NCBI GenBank assembly: GCA_030544215.1 | Contig: JARZZO010000006.1 | Span: 47,840,501-47,904,500, forward strand | Origin: Zantedeschia hybrid cultivar | Taxonomy: Eukaryota; Streptophyta; Magnoliopsida; Alismatales; Araceae | DNA: 64,000 bases | Direction: 5' to 3' | Shown: piece after piece, positions 35,048-46,713 of the stretch | Layout: each line of letters opens with the position of its first letter | Position numbering within the stretch: position 1 is the stretch's first letter | Notes under the pieces: model-generated | What the model saw: only the letters and a program-made list of their open reading frames with translations | What the model was told of the DNA's origin: nothing | The model's database searches: none | Made by a program: the position numbers and the translations under genes

Positions 35048-35114
35048 GGAGACTGTCGGCGTCTCCCGTTATGTATAACTGAGGGTTATACAGTCCGTCG
35101 AAAATTAGTGGGAG
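35048..35114 (+). promoter_or_regulatory. Paired pre-gag hairpins and polypurine-like core, copia E
   Basis: Hairpin GGAGAC...GTCTCC (35048-35066), hairpin TGTATAA...TTATACA (35072-35092), then AGTGGGAG (35107-35114), about 90 nt before gag. D has the same trio, C has it with the AGTGGGAG changed, and B has a weaker version. Packaging, dimerisation or priming roles are possible but unproven. Confidence 0.5.
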
Positions 35115-35200
35115 TTAAAACTTGAACTAAAGACCATGTCTTGTTTTATATTTAATAATTGAACATATGTTAAAATAGATCTTATCTCCTGTAAGGAATT

Positions 35201-36541
35201 ATGTTGTCGAATAACCCACCTCGTGACATACTTGATGCCGATCTTTTGATTAGCCTAAACTACTAGAATTGGCTCAGAAACTTGAAGAGTGTCTTCAGAT
35301 CTGACCACAGTGCCTACATCCTTGGGGTTGATCCTCCTGCTGATCCGGCATTAGATGCCCCTGAGGAAGAGATATCACGTACGATAAAAGATCGAAGGAC
35401 AAAGGCAAAGGTATAGTAAAAGATGACTGCTTCTACTATAAGCAGAGTGGTCACTGGAAGGAGAACTACGAGGAGTTCCTCAGCGATAAACCTCATGGAA
35501 AAGTGAAGCTATTAGAAGCTTCAGATATCTATATGATAGATATCAACTTATCAGTTAGAGATCTCACATCTTGGGTGTTAGATACCGGATGTGCTTTTCA
35601 TATCTGCCATGATGAGCAGATGCTAACAAGTAAGCGCAAGCTGAGAAAAGGTGAGGTAGAACTGAGGCTAGAAAACGGCGCAAAAGTTACGACAGTTGTT
35701 GTAGGGACAACAAACCTCAGGCTTCCATCGGGAGACCTCTTACCATTGGATGATTGTTATTATGTTCCTAGCATAATAAAGAACATCATATCAATATCAT
35801 ACTTAGACAAGATAGGATATAGGTTGACTATTGAGAACAAAAGTTATTGGATTTATTATGGTAATAAATCAATAGCTTCGACACCTTTAGTCAACGGCCT
35901 ATATATTTTAGATGTTTCTTATTATAATCTTCACATTGATAATGCTCTTAAGAAGAACAAGAATTGTGTGAACCAAGCCTATATGTGGCATTGTAGACTT
36001 TGGCACATTGGTGAAAGCAAGCTGCAAAAGTTACACAAGCTTGGTTATTTAATTGCATTCGATTATGAATCGTTTGCGATATGTGAGTCCTGCCTTGTGG
36101 GAAAGATGGCAAAATCTCTATTTACTAGACATGGAGAACGTGCCAAGGACATTTTAAAACTAATACATTCAGATGTATGTAGTCCCATGTCCACCCAAAC
36201 CAAAGGTGGTTTCTCATACTTCATCACGTTCACCGACGACTTCTCAAGATTCGGCTATGTGTACTTAATGAAGTACAAGTCAGAAGTATTTAAGAAGTTC
36301 AAGGAGTTCAGAAATGAGATAAAAAAGTAGACAAAAAAGAGTATTAAAACTCTTCGATCAAATCGAGGAGGAGAATACTTAAGTACTATTTTCACACCAT
36401 TCTTAAAGGAGAATGGTATCCTTTCTCAGTTGACCCCTCTATATACACCATAGATGAATAGTGTATCTGAAAGGAATAATTGCACATTGTTGGACATGGT
36501 GCGACCCATGATGAGCTTTACGGGTTTACTAGTGTCCCTCT
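35201..36541 (+). pseudogene. Gag to integrase of copia E, deleted and interrupted
   Basis: Gag starts at the ATG at 35201. Most of gag is missing: near 35380 the sequence jumps from the N-terminal region (phrase LDAPEEE) to the lysine-rich stretch before the zinc knuckle, a loss of roughly 550 bp relative to D. The knuckle reads CFYYKQSGHWKENY, with two of its three cysteines replaced by Tyr. Protease LDTGCAFHIC is near 35580. Pre-integrase YMWHCRLWH and CESCLVGK follow, then the integrase core with HSDVCSPMS. Stops occur near 35263, at 36328 (TAG) and at 36451 (TAG). One catalytic Asp is changed (RSNRGGEY near 36355). Element D interrupts at 36542, in the phrase after DMVRPMMSF. Confidence 0.88.
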
Positions 36542-38117
36542 TGTTAGTATTTGGTGGTCTAAATATAATGGCATTAAATTCAATGCTATGTATGATTCAG
36601 TTTATTAATATAATGGCATTAAATTCATTGTGTGTAATTAGTTCTATCTATGATTATCGTATCACAATGAAGTCCATGAACATGTGCAACACTTTTCGGA
36701 TTACGATGAGATCATAATTACAGAAACGAAGACTTATAAACATATGTTCTTAATCATTCCTCGTTGGAGGATGTTTGAGATGGACATCAAACATCCGGAT
36801 AGACTAGTACAGGTTCCTTTAGCTCATATGATGAGGGTGACTGATCCTATAAGTCACTTGTATGGAGACACTATGCTGGACTGTAGGTGCTCATTAGGGA
36901 ATAAGTTTACTGAATTGATCTGACCTAGAATTGCTGGATGGTATATACCTTACTGTTAACCAGCTCGATTCTTTTGTCTCGGTTGTGTAGATGATCCTTG
37001 GACCTGAGACACCAAAAATACTTTGTTGGTACGTCTCTGAGCTTTGACTTTGACTAACGAATCCCTAGCCATGAGTTATCAATAAGTCAAATGATCAAGT
37101 TCAGGGAAATGCCCTCGAAGGTAATTGTATGTTCAATATGGGATCATCCACTCTCGGTATTATAAGAGAGAATATTCCGGGAATGATGCACTTAAGTCCC
37201 TGGCCAGGACAGACACTGTATCAGATAAAATGTTATCCGATATAGATTAGCGGCATCTGATTCAAGTGAATCGGCCGGCTAGGGTTTAACAGTAAACTAT
37301 ACCCTAGGTCGATTCAAGAACATTGTACGGATGAAGGATTATATCCGCGCGCTAATCGATGACGTAAAGGTTCTAATAGAGGATTGCGATAACCCCAATG
37401 CCATCCAGGATTACGCGATGTTGCTTGGCATCCAACATGATTAGAAGCCCGTTTGAATTTACTGTGGGACATTAAAATCGGCTGATTAACTAATATAAGG
37501 ATATTAATTAATTCAGTGGGTCCGTAAAGAGTTACTGGGCTTAATGGGCCATTAACTGGATCGGTATTTGGGCGGTCACACGTAAAAGGTTTTCAAGTCG
37601 ATGGATATTTAGACAGGATTTTGGATAAGTATGGGTTTTTATGAAAAATCGTAAACATATTTATTATAAAAGAACGGCTGCTAGGTCGGGGGCTAGCAAC
37701 CCTAACGCTTGCCGCCCTCTCTCTCTCCTCTCTCCTAGGCGCACATCCGGAGGCCAGCCCTCTGGAGGCACCGCTTCGGCTCATGACTGCTCTGCATTCC
37801 GTTCGACGGGAGTTTCCGAATCTGCATGTCGCGGCAGATTATGCGTAGGCAGACGGGATCCACGAACGCCGCATCGAGCGAGGTGGCGAGGACGATCCAT
37901 CGCAAGGAGAACCGCGTGGATACCGCTAGAGGCCGGGCACCTACGTGTCTTGCGGCATCACTCCGATGGAACCGGAGAATGAACGCGGATTCGAATCTAT
38001 GCCAGGTAAATTAGATTTCCTGGTTTATTTTTGTTGATCGAAATGGGACGGATCCGATCCCGAATAATTATTTCCGCTGCATTTTTTCGTTCAGATCTCG
38101 ACACAGCAAACCTAATA
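36542..38117 (+). repeat. 5' LTR of copia D
   Basis: It starts TGTTAGTATTTGG and ends AACCTAATA (terminal CA mutated to TA), 1576 bp, one base before the primer site. A TATA-like TTATAAAAG lies near 37664. An ATAATGGCATTAAATTCA phrase is present twice near the start (36565, 36611). The small LTR frame with ENRVDTARGRAPTCLAA is at 37826-38014. Confidence 0.9.
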
Positions 38118-38118
38118 G

Positions 38119-38134
38119 TGGTATCAGAGCCAGG
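38119..38134 (+). other. Primer binding site (initiator tRNA-Met), copia D
   Basis: TGGTATCAGAGCCAGG lies one base after the LTR end. Confidence 0.93.
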
Positions 38135-38136
38135 TC

Positions 38137-38493
38137 CACTATGTTCTTCGCCGTTTCGGTGTCTAAAATTATGGTTTTTGAATTTATTCCATGCTTGAAT
38201 CTATTTTAATATTCATGAGATGTTTACCGCGATGAGATCGCGACTTTAATCTATATAAAATATTTTTATTTGGGGTTTTTCGTCGTGTTCTTCTTTGGAC
38301 GAAGAACGGTGTGTTCTTGAGGGATTAGGATCCATAAGATGGATCTTTGGGGCTATTATCACTGTAAACTATGCCCACTGGCGTTGGACGAGATGCCGGC
38401 AGCGTGGGGAGCAGGGAATGGCCGGCCATGGCCTTCTTCTTCCTCTTGCGTTTTTTTGAAACCACCATGAAAGAGGATTTGAAGGAAGGGAAA

Positions 38494-38548
<55 letters not shown>

Positions 38549-39945
38549 GCCACCGAAGCCCTTCTCGGGCCTACTCCTAGTCACCGGACGGCACCGGTGA
38601 CGTCGCCGTTGCCGGCGGACGGGTGCCGGCCCCGGAAGGGAACCCCAAAAAAGGGGGTAGCCACCGTCGGGTTTCCTACGCCTCGAGCTGCCCTTGTCGG
38701 GCGGCTAGCATTTCCCTAGCCGCCGACAAGGTCTAGCCCTGCTGGACCCTGGCCCGAGCTAGGACCCAACATGGCTCGGATCAAGCCTGCGGGCCTAGGT
38801 CCGAGCCCCTAGCTGGGCCCTGGCCTAAGCTAGGGGCTTAGCTGGGCTGAGCCCTTAAACCACCCCCCCCCCCCCCGCTCCCCTTTTTATTTAATTGTAT
38901 TATTGGGGCCCATTAAAAATAAAATAAATTTGTTTTTATTGTTAAAATATGATTTTGATAATAAAAATATTAATTTATTAATTTTTGGGTCCTAATAATA
39001 GGATTAAGAATTTTCATGATTTATTAACAAATGTTGTTAATTCTAGTTATTAATCTAAGTTGTTAGATTAATCATTAGATTTAATTGTTAAATTACCCCA
39101 TATATTTGAATTGTTCATATGAAGCATGGAATATTCCTAAACCATTATTTTTAGACTTTATACGCACATGATGTGTTATAATTGCTTGTTTAAATTTGAT
39201 TTAATGAGCATGAGACAACTAATAATGTTTTTTGAAAATTCTAATTCTCCAAATTTTGTTTGGTCTCTGGTTTATGAAACAAAAATATTGTTTATTTTCA
39301 AAAATTTTATCTAGCCATGTGATGTGCACTACATGTGTGGTTTGTTTAATTAAAAGTACTTGGTGGTCATGGATGATCACTTAAAATTTAGCTTGTGGAT
39401 GGTGATTGATGGAATGTGTGGATGTTTAAATTATTAATTGTTAATAAATAGAGGTCTGCGTGCCTCTCCCTCTATCATGTTCCTTTGTAAATCTACCTCC
39501 CTTCTTCATGTACTCGCCATAAGGCTTCTTTTAAATTATCTTGTAATTTGATCGAGGCGATAAAGCGTGGAGCGAGGATGATCCGCAACTACAACCAAGA
39601 AGGATATGAAAGAGTTCATTTATCCTATGAGTTTGCAGACTTATAATATAAATTGTTATATTGTGTGTGTGAGTTTGACAATCTGGCTCAAGTCAAACCA
39701 CAGTGTTATCCATGACCACACTTATGACATGTATGTGATGCGTGTGTTTTATTTTGATTACGAATCAATTAACCTAGGTTATTAGTATATGTAATATATT
39801 CGATATATTTAGTACAATAATTTAGGATGAGGCCAAAGTAAATAAATAAAACCTTCGTTACAAAATCTAAGCCGAAGTGCGAGTCATTGAGAATGCACCG
39901 CGTAGATCTCCATCAATATGATTAATAGAACTTAAATTCAGTAGT
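38137..39945 (+). other. Leader of copia D
   Basis: Non-coding. It contains a TA microsatellite (38497-38545), a GC-rich block with CTGGCC/GGGCC words (about 38560-38880), a C-run (38863-38876) and then AT-rich DNA to 39945. No protein-coding signal is seen; open frames across the TA run are artefacts. Confidence 0.8.
38497..38545. repeat. (TA)n microsatellite
   Basis: An uninterrupted TA dinucleotide run of about 49 bp in the D leader. The run length may be affected by sequencing slippage. Confidence 0.95.
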
Positions 39946-40259
39946 GGCATATTATGTGTTTACCTGAGATTTGCCATCATCTATTGAGAGGACTATTAAT
40001 CATGGCATTAGATGCCTTTGGATAAGAATAGAGGAACGATATAGTTATCCACGTGCTTACTCGGGAACTATATTTCTACTCTACTCTATCATATATTGAT
40101 GGTAATGCTTAGACCAGGGATAATGGTCTACTGTGTTTACCCGGGACTATTAATAACCTGGGAGCCAAAATATGATTGGATATTGTAAGGAGTTGCAATT
40201 ATCATGAGATGATTGCTCTGAGATAGCGATATGATACTATATGTTTACCCGAGGTCATA
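39946..40259 (+). ncRNA. Four-hairpin array in copia D leader
   Basis: Hairpins at 39946-39975, 40039-40073, 40120-40154 and 40230-40259. The apical motif is of a second class (TGTTTACCCGGG-like) instead of the TTGTGCTACCACAA of A, B and E. Stems include ATATAGTT with AACTATAT, and TATGAT with GTCATA. Starts are spaced 93, 81 and 110 nt, nearly as in E and B. It ends about 190 nt before gag. It is a cis-acting leader structure by prediction. Confidence 0.6.
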
Positions 40260-40290
40260 CTGTGATGCTTGAAGATTCTGATTCCCGCTA

Positions 40291-40357
40291 GGAGACTGTC
40301 AGCGTCTCCCGTTCTGTATATCTGAAGGTTATACAGTGTAACGAAAATTAGTGGGAG
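40291..40357 (+). promoter_or_regulatory. Paired pre-gag hairpins and polypurine-like core, copia D
   Basis: GGAGAC...GTCTCC at 40291-40309, CTGTATA...TATACAG at 40314-40336 and AGTGGGAG at 40350-40357. The same 8-base core is the 3' polypurine tract of this element (44361-44368). Confidence 0.5.
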
Positions 40358-40449
40358 TAAAACTAGATAAACAAAGTCCATATCTTGTTTTTTAAATTAA
40401 TTGATTGAATATCTGCTAATTGTAATATGATTATCTCCTGTAGGCTAAA

Positions 40450-43400
40450 ATGTCGCACCATAACCCATTGCGTGGCATACTTGATGTCAATCGTTTGATA
40501 GGCCCAAATTACTCAGACTAGTTCAGGAATCTGAAGATTATCCTCAGGTCTAAGAAAATTGCTTATGTCATGTATGATGAACCTCCTACTGAACCACCAT
40601 CAGATGCCCCAAAGGAGGACACGCTAACATATGAAAAATGGAAGGAAGATTCCACCATGGCCCAATGCTACACGCTGGCCTCTATAAGCAATGAGTTGTA
40701 GAGGCTGTATGAGGAGATAGATGGTAGATCCATCATGCTCCATTTGAAGGAGTTGTTTGGTGAGCAGAGCTGGATTGAGAGATATGAGATATCTAAGAAT
40801 CTATTAGGCTCAAATGGCAGAGGGATCTTCAGTACAAACTCATGTGGTGAAGATGATAGAATGGGTGGAGAGGCTGGATGCTCTTGGGGTTCTACTCCCC
40901 AAGGAGATGCATACAGAACTTGTGTTATCTTCACTTCCACAATCATATGCACAGTTCATTGTTAACTTTAACATGCAAGATCCAGACCACTTTGGTTGAA
41001 TTACAGAACATGCTAAAGACTGTAGAGGGGAACCCTTGTAAAGGATAAATCTCATGTTCTTATGGTTGGTAAGACCGGCAGGAAAAGACTAGCATTTCAA
41101 GTCTTCAGGAAAGGCAAAAGCAAGAATCAGAAGAAGCCGAAAGTTGTCAAGAAGGACAAAGGCAAGAGTACTGAGAAAGGTGATTGCTTCTATTGTCATC
41201 AAAAGGGCCACTGGAAGAGGAATTGCAAAGAATACCTCAAGGACAAGGCTCAAGGAATTGTGAAGCAGTAGGACGCTTCAGGTATCTATATGATAGATGT
41301 AAACTTGTAAATAAGAGATTGTACATCATGGGTATTAGATACTGGATGTGTATCAAACATATGCAATTATGTGCAGGAACTGACAAGAAGACGTAAGCTG
41401 AGGACCAGTAAGGTGGAGCTGAGGCTAGGTAACGGCGCAAGAGTTGCGGCGATTGCTGTGGGGACAGTGAAGTCAAGCTATCATCTGGGGACACATTTTC
41501 ATTAGATGAATGTTATTATGTACCTAGCATAATAAGAAACATTATTTCTATTTCATGTCTAGATATAATATGATACAATTTAATTGTTGGGAACAATTGT
41601 TATTCAATTTATTTTGAAAATAAATTAATAGCTTCTGCTATCTTGTCCAATGAATTGTATCTTTTAAATGTGTCTTATGAGAATTTAAAGATCAGTACTT
41701 TAACCAAAAGAAACAGGTATGAAATGAACAAAGCCTACTTATGGCATTGTAGGCTTGGTCACATTGGAGAAAATAGATTCCAAAGGTTATATAAAGATAG
41801 ATACTTAGATCCATTTGATTATGAATCATATGCGACCTGTGAGTCATGTTTGATGGGTAAAATGGCTAAATCTCCATTTTCTGGAACTGGAGAACGAGCC
41901 AAAGGCGTACTGGAACTAATACATTCTGATCTATGTGGTCCTATGTCTACCCAAGCCATTGATGGTTTCTCATACTTCATTACATTCATTGATGATCACT
42001 CAAAGTTTGGATACACATACTTATTGAAGTATAAATTTGAAGCCTTTGAGAAATTCAGAGAATTTAAGAATGAAGTAGAGAAATAAACTGGAAAGAGTAT
42101 AAAAACCATCTGATCCGATCAAGGTAGTGAATACTTGAGTACAGAGTTCATTAAATACTTAAAGGATAATGGTATCCTTTCTCAGTTTACACCTCCTTAT
42201 ACACCTCAAATGAATGGTATATCAGAAAGGAGAAATCGCACATTAATGGAAATGATGTGATCTATGATGTGCATGTTCAAATTACCAGTGTCCTTATAGG
42301 GATATGCACTTAGCTCGGCTATGTATATCCTGAACAAGGTACCCAGCAAATCTGTTGGAACCACTCCATATGAGATATGGAATGGAAGGAAACCAGACCT
42401 TAAACATGTTAAAGTTTAGGGATGTCCTGCTCATGTTAAAAGACATGACGCAGATAAGCTGGAGTCCAGAACTGACAAATGCAGATTTGTGGGATACCCA
42501 AAGGAAACTTATGGATATTACTTTTATCATCCTGGCGAACAAAAGATGTTTGTAGCCAGGAGCTGTCTTTCTGGAAGAAGATTATATTCTCCAGAAGGAC
42601 AATGGGAGTAAAATAACTTTGGAAGAAATTCCAAACCCATAAATTGGTAATGGCTCATCTGATGAACTGTTAGTTTCTGAACCGGTTCAAATAAGCACAC
42701 CAGAAAGTCGTAGGTCAAAAAGAGTACCTAAACCACTAGAAAGATATGTGGGACATATTAATTTGGATGTTTCTAAGATACTCTATAATGAAGATGATGA
42801 TCCTAAGACTTACAAGGAGGCCATTGAAAGTCCAGAGGCCGGGAAATGGCGAGAAGCCATGAATTCTGAGATTCAGTCCATGCACATCAACCAAGTTTGG
42901 AACTTGGTTGACTTGCCCGAAGGTATAGTACCTATTGGCTGCAAGTGGATCTTTAAAAGAAAGATCGGTGCAGATGGACGAATATAGACTTATAAGGCAA
43001 GGCTAGTGGTGAAAGAGTATTGTCAAAGGTAAGAAATTGACTATGACGAAACCTTCTCACCCGTTGCCATGATTAAGTCTATCAGAATTCTTCTCGTCAT
43101 TGCTGCATACCATGATTACGAGATCTGGCAGATGGATGTAAAGACGGCCTTCCTGAAGGGAAACCTTAAGGAAGAGGTGTATATGATACAACCTGAGGGC
43201 TTCACATCAAAGGAATCTCCAGATATGGTATGCAAGTTGCAAAGGTACATTTATGCACTGAAGCAAGCTTCTCGTAGCTGGAACATAAGGTTTGATGAGA
43301 CAATCAAATCTTATAGCTTCATTAAGAATGAAGATGAGCCTTGCGTGTACAAGAAAAACAGTAGGAAATCACATTCCTGGTTCTTTACGTTGACGACATC

Positions 43401-44357
43401 CTATTCATTAGGAATGATGTCATCAGTAAAGATATGGCTATCCAAGAACTTCTCCATGAAGGATTTGGAAGAAGCATCTTATGTATTGGGAAACAAATCT
43501 ATAGAGATAGATCAAAGATGTTTGCCTTAACCCAATATATATACATAGAAACTATTGTCAAAAGGTTTGGCATGAAAAATTCCAAGAGAGGTCTCATACC
43601 GATGAGACATGGAATTTATCTCTCCAAAGGTCAGTCTCCTAAGACTTCTAAGGAGAGGGCAATGATGGATAAGATTCCCTATGCTTCAGCCATAGGTTCC
43701 ATCATGTATGCCATGCTATATACTATACATGATGTTTCATATGCTCTAAGCGTTACAAGCAGACATCAGGCAGATCCAGGTGATGAACACTGGAAAGCTG
43801 TGAAATGCATCCTTAAGTATTTGAGAAGAACTAAGGATATGTTTCTAGTCTATGGAGGAGGAGACTTAAAGCTACAAGGATACATAGATTCAAGTTTTCA
43901 GTCTAATCCTAATGATAGTAAGTTGACATCAGGTTTTGTCTTCACACTTAACGGGGGAGCAGTGAGCTGGAAAAGTTCCAAGCAGGAAACCACTACTGAT
44001 TCGACAATGGAAGCTGAATATATTGCTGCTGCTGAAGCCGCCAAGGAAGTTGTCTAGATGAAGAAATTCATCGACGATCTTGGTGTGGTGGAAAGTATCT
44101 TTGGTCCCGTCACACTACTGTATGACAACAATGGGGCGATTGCTCAAGCGAAAGAGCTGATGTCTCATCAGAAGTCAAAGCACATTCTGCGGCGCTTTCA
44201 TTTGATCAGAGAGATTATAGCTCGAGGAGATGTCATAGTGGAGAGAGTACCTTCAACCGACAACATAGCAGATCCACTGACAAAACCTTTGTCTCAAAAT
44301 GTCTTTGATCGTCACTAAGAGAATATAGGTATTCTGTATAAAAGTGATTGGCTTTAG
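40450..44357 (+). pseudogene. Gag-Pol polyprotein of copia D, heavily mutated
   Basis: Gag starts at the ATG at 40450. A stop appears within the first 25 codons (TAG near 40518). Later features are zinc knuckle CFYCHQKGHWKRNC near 41190, protease LDTGCVSNIC near 41335, pre-integrase YLWHCRLGH near 41735 and CESCLMGK, integrase HSDLCGPMS near 41925, RT DVKTAFLKG near 43137 and RNase H near 43870-44050 (TMEAEYIA). At least one single-base deletion (near 41470) and further frameshifts (RT, 43360-43490) occur. Stops include TAA 42084, TGA near 42111 and TAG 44055. The RT catalytic region near 43390 is out of frame. The original end is TAG at 44355. Confidence 0.92.
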
Positions 44358-44359
44358 TC

Positions 44360-44370
44360 CAGTGGGAGAT
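44360..44370 (+). promoter_or_regulatory. Polypurine tract, copia D
   Basis: CAGTGGGAGAT lies directly before the 3' LTR. Confidence 0.85.
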
Positions 44371-45119
44371 TGTTAGTATTTGCTGGTCTGAAAGCCAATC
44401 CAAAATTATGTATGATTCAGTTTATTAATATAATGGCATTAAATTCATTGTGTGTAATTAGTTTGATCTATGATTATCGTATCACGATGAAGTCCATGAA
44501 CATGTGCAACAATCTTCGGATTATGATGAGTTCATAATTACAGGACCGAAGACTTATAAATACATGTTCTTAATCATTCCTAGTCGGAAGATGTTTGAGA
44601 TGGACATCAAACATCCGGATAGACTAGTACAAGTTCGTTCAGCTCAATCATGAGGGTGACTGATCCTATAAGTCATTTGTATGGAGACTCTATGCTGGAC
44701 CTGTAGGTGCTCATTGGGGAATGAGTTCACCGAATTGATCCGACCTAGAATTGCTGGATGGTATATACCTCAATGTTAACCAGTTCGATTCTTTTATCTC
44801 GGTTGCGTAGATGATCCTTGGACCTGAGACACCAAAGATACTCTATTGGTACGTCTCTGAGTTTTTACTTTGACTAACGAATCCCTAGTCATGGGTTATC
44901 AATAAGTCAAATGATCAGGTCGAAAGAAATGCCCTCGAAGGTAATTGTGTGTTCAATATGAGATCATCTACTCTCGGTAGTATGAGAGAGAACGTTCTGG
45001 GAATGATGCGCTTAAGTCCCTGGCCAGGGCGAATACTGTATCAGATAAAAATTTATCCGATATAGATTAGCGGCATCTGATTCAAGTGAATCGACCGGCT
45101 AGGGTATAACAAAGTAAAC
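44371..45119 (+). repeat. 3' LTR of copia D, first part
   Basis: It starts TGTTAGTATTTGC and matches 36542-37296 until element C interrupts after TAAAC (45115-45119). Confidence 0.92.
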
Positions 45120-46699
45120 TGTTGGGTTCGCTGTGTCAGGATCCGACCGAAACGCAGCGGAATAAATTTAATTTCGGGATCGGATCCATCCCGTTTTGAT
45201 CAACAAAACAAGACCGGAGTAAATGGGATTTACCTTAAGCGGATTTGAATCCACGTTCGTTTTCCGGTTCCGTTGGAGCGATGCCGCAAGTCGCGCAGAT
45301 GCCCGACCTCTAGCGGTATCCACGTGGTTCTCATTGCGATGGATCGTCCTTGCCTCCTCGCTCGATGCAGCATTCGTGGATCCCGTCTGGCTGCGCGTAA
45401 TCCGCCGCAACAAGCGGATTGGAATCTCCCGTCGGACGGAAGGCGGAGCAGTCGGGAATCGAAGCAGAGCCTCCAGATGGCCGCCTCGTGTTGCACGCCC
45501 AGTAGAGAGGAGAGAGAGAGAAGAACGACGGCTAGGTTAGGGTTGTTGGCCCCCGACATAGTATCCGTTCTTTTATAATAAGTATGTTTACGATTTTTCG
45601 TAAAAACCCAGACTTATCCGAAATCCTGTCGGATTATCCATCGACTTGAAAACTATTTGCGTGTGACCCTCTAGGCCCAAATACCAGTCCAGTTAATAGC
45701 CCATTAAGCTCAGTAACCCTTTACTGACCCACTGAATTAATTAATATCCTTATATTCAATTAATCAGCCGAATTTAACGTCCCACAATAAATTCAGACGG
45801 ACTTTCGATCACGTTAGATGCCAAGCAACATCGCGTGATCCTGGATGGCACTGGGGTTATCGCAACCCTCTATTGGAACCTTTCCGTCATCAGTTAGCAC
45901 GCGGATATAATCCTTCATCTGTACAATGTTCTCGAATCGACCTAGGGTAAGGTTTACTGTTAAACCCTATTCGGTCGATTCACTTGAATCAGATGCCGCT
46001 AATCTGAATCTGATAACTCCTTATCGAACACAGAGTCCGCCCTGGCCAGACACTTTAAGCGGATCATTCTTGGAACATTCTCTCTTAAACTACCGAGAGC
46101 GGATGATCCCATATTGAACACACAATTACCTTCGAAGGCAATTCCCTGAACCCGATCACTTGTCTTATTGATAATCCATAGTTAGGGATTCGTTAGTCAA
46201 GGTCAAAGCTCAATAACCTACCAACAAGATATCTTTGGCACTTCAGGTCCAAGGATCATCCACGCAATTATGACAAAAGAATCAAGATGGTTAACAGTGA
46301 GGTGTTTACCATCCACCGATTTATAGTCAGATCAGTTCAGTGAACTCATTCATCAATGAGCACCTACAGGTCCAGCATAGTGTCTCCGCACAAGTGACTT
46401 ATGGGATCAGTCACCCTCATTATATGAGCTGAAGTAACCTATACTAGTATATCCGGATGTTCGATATCCTATCTCAAACATCCTATGACTAGGAACAATT
46501 AAGAACATGTGTTTATAAATCTTCAGTCCCGTAATTATGATCTCATCATAATCCGATGACTGTTGCACATGTTCATGGATTTCATCGTGATACGATAAAC
46601 ATAGATCGAATTAATTACATACAATGAATGATTGCATTTATTAATAATCTGAATTAGTACATAGTATCGGATTGGCTTTGAGACCATCTAATACTAACA
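45120..46699 (-). repeat. 3' LTR of copia C
   Basis: 1580 bp. On the minus strand it starts TGTTAGTATTAGATGG and ends GCGAACCCAACA. It includes the small LTR frame (45168-45413, with ENHVDTARGRASARLAAS) and a TATA-like TTATAAAAG near 45575. Confidence 0.92.
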
Positions 46700-46712
46700 A
46701 TCTCCCACTTGG
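46700..46712 (-). promoter_or_regulatory. Polypurine tract, copia C
   Basis: On the minus strand CCAAGTGGGAGAT directly precedes the 3' LTR start. Confidence 0.85.
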
Positions 46713-46713
46713 A

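Noticed and set aside
38359..38584. Frames encoding Ile-Tyr repeats
   Set aside because: Translation of the (TA)n microsatellite.
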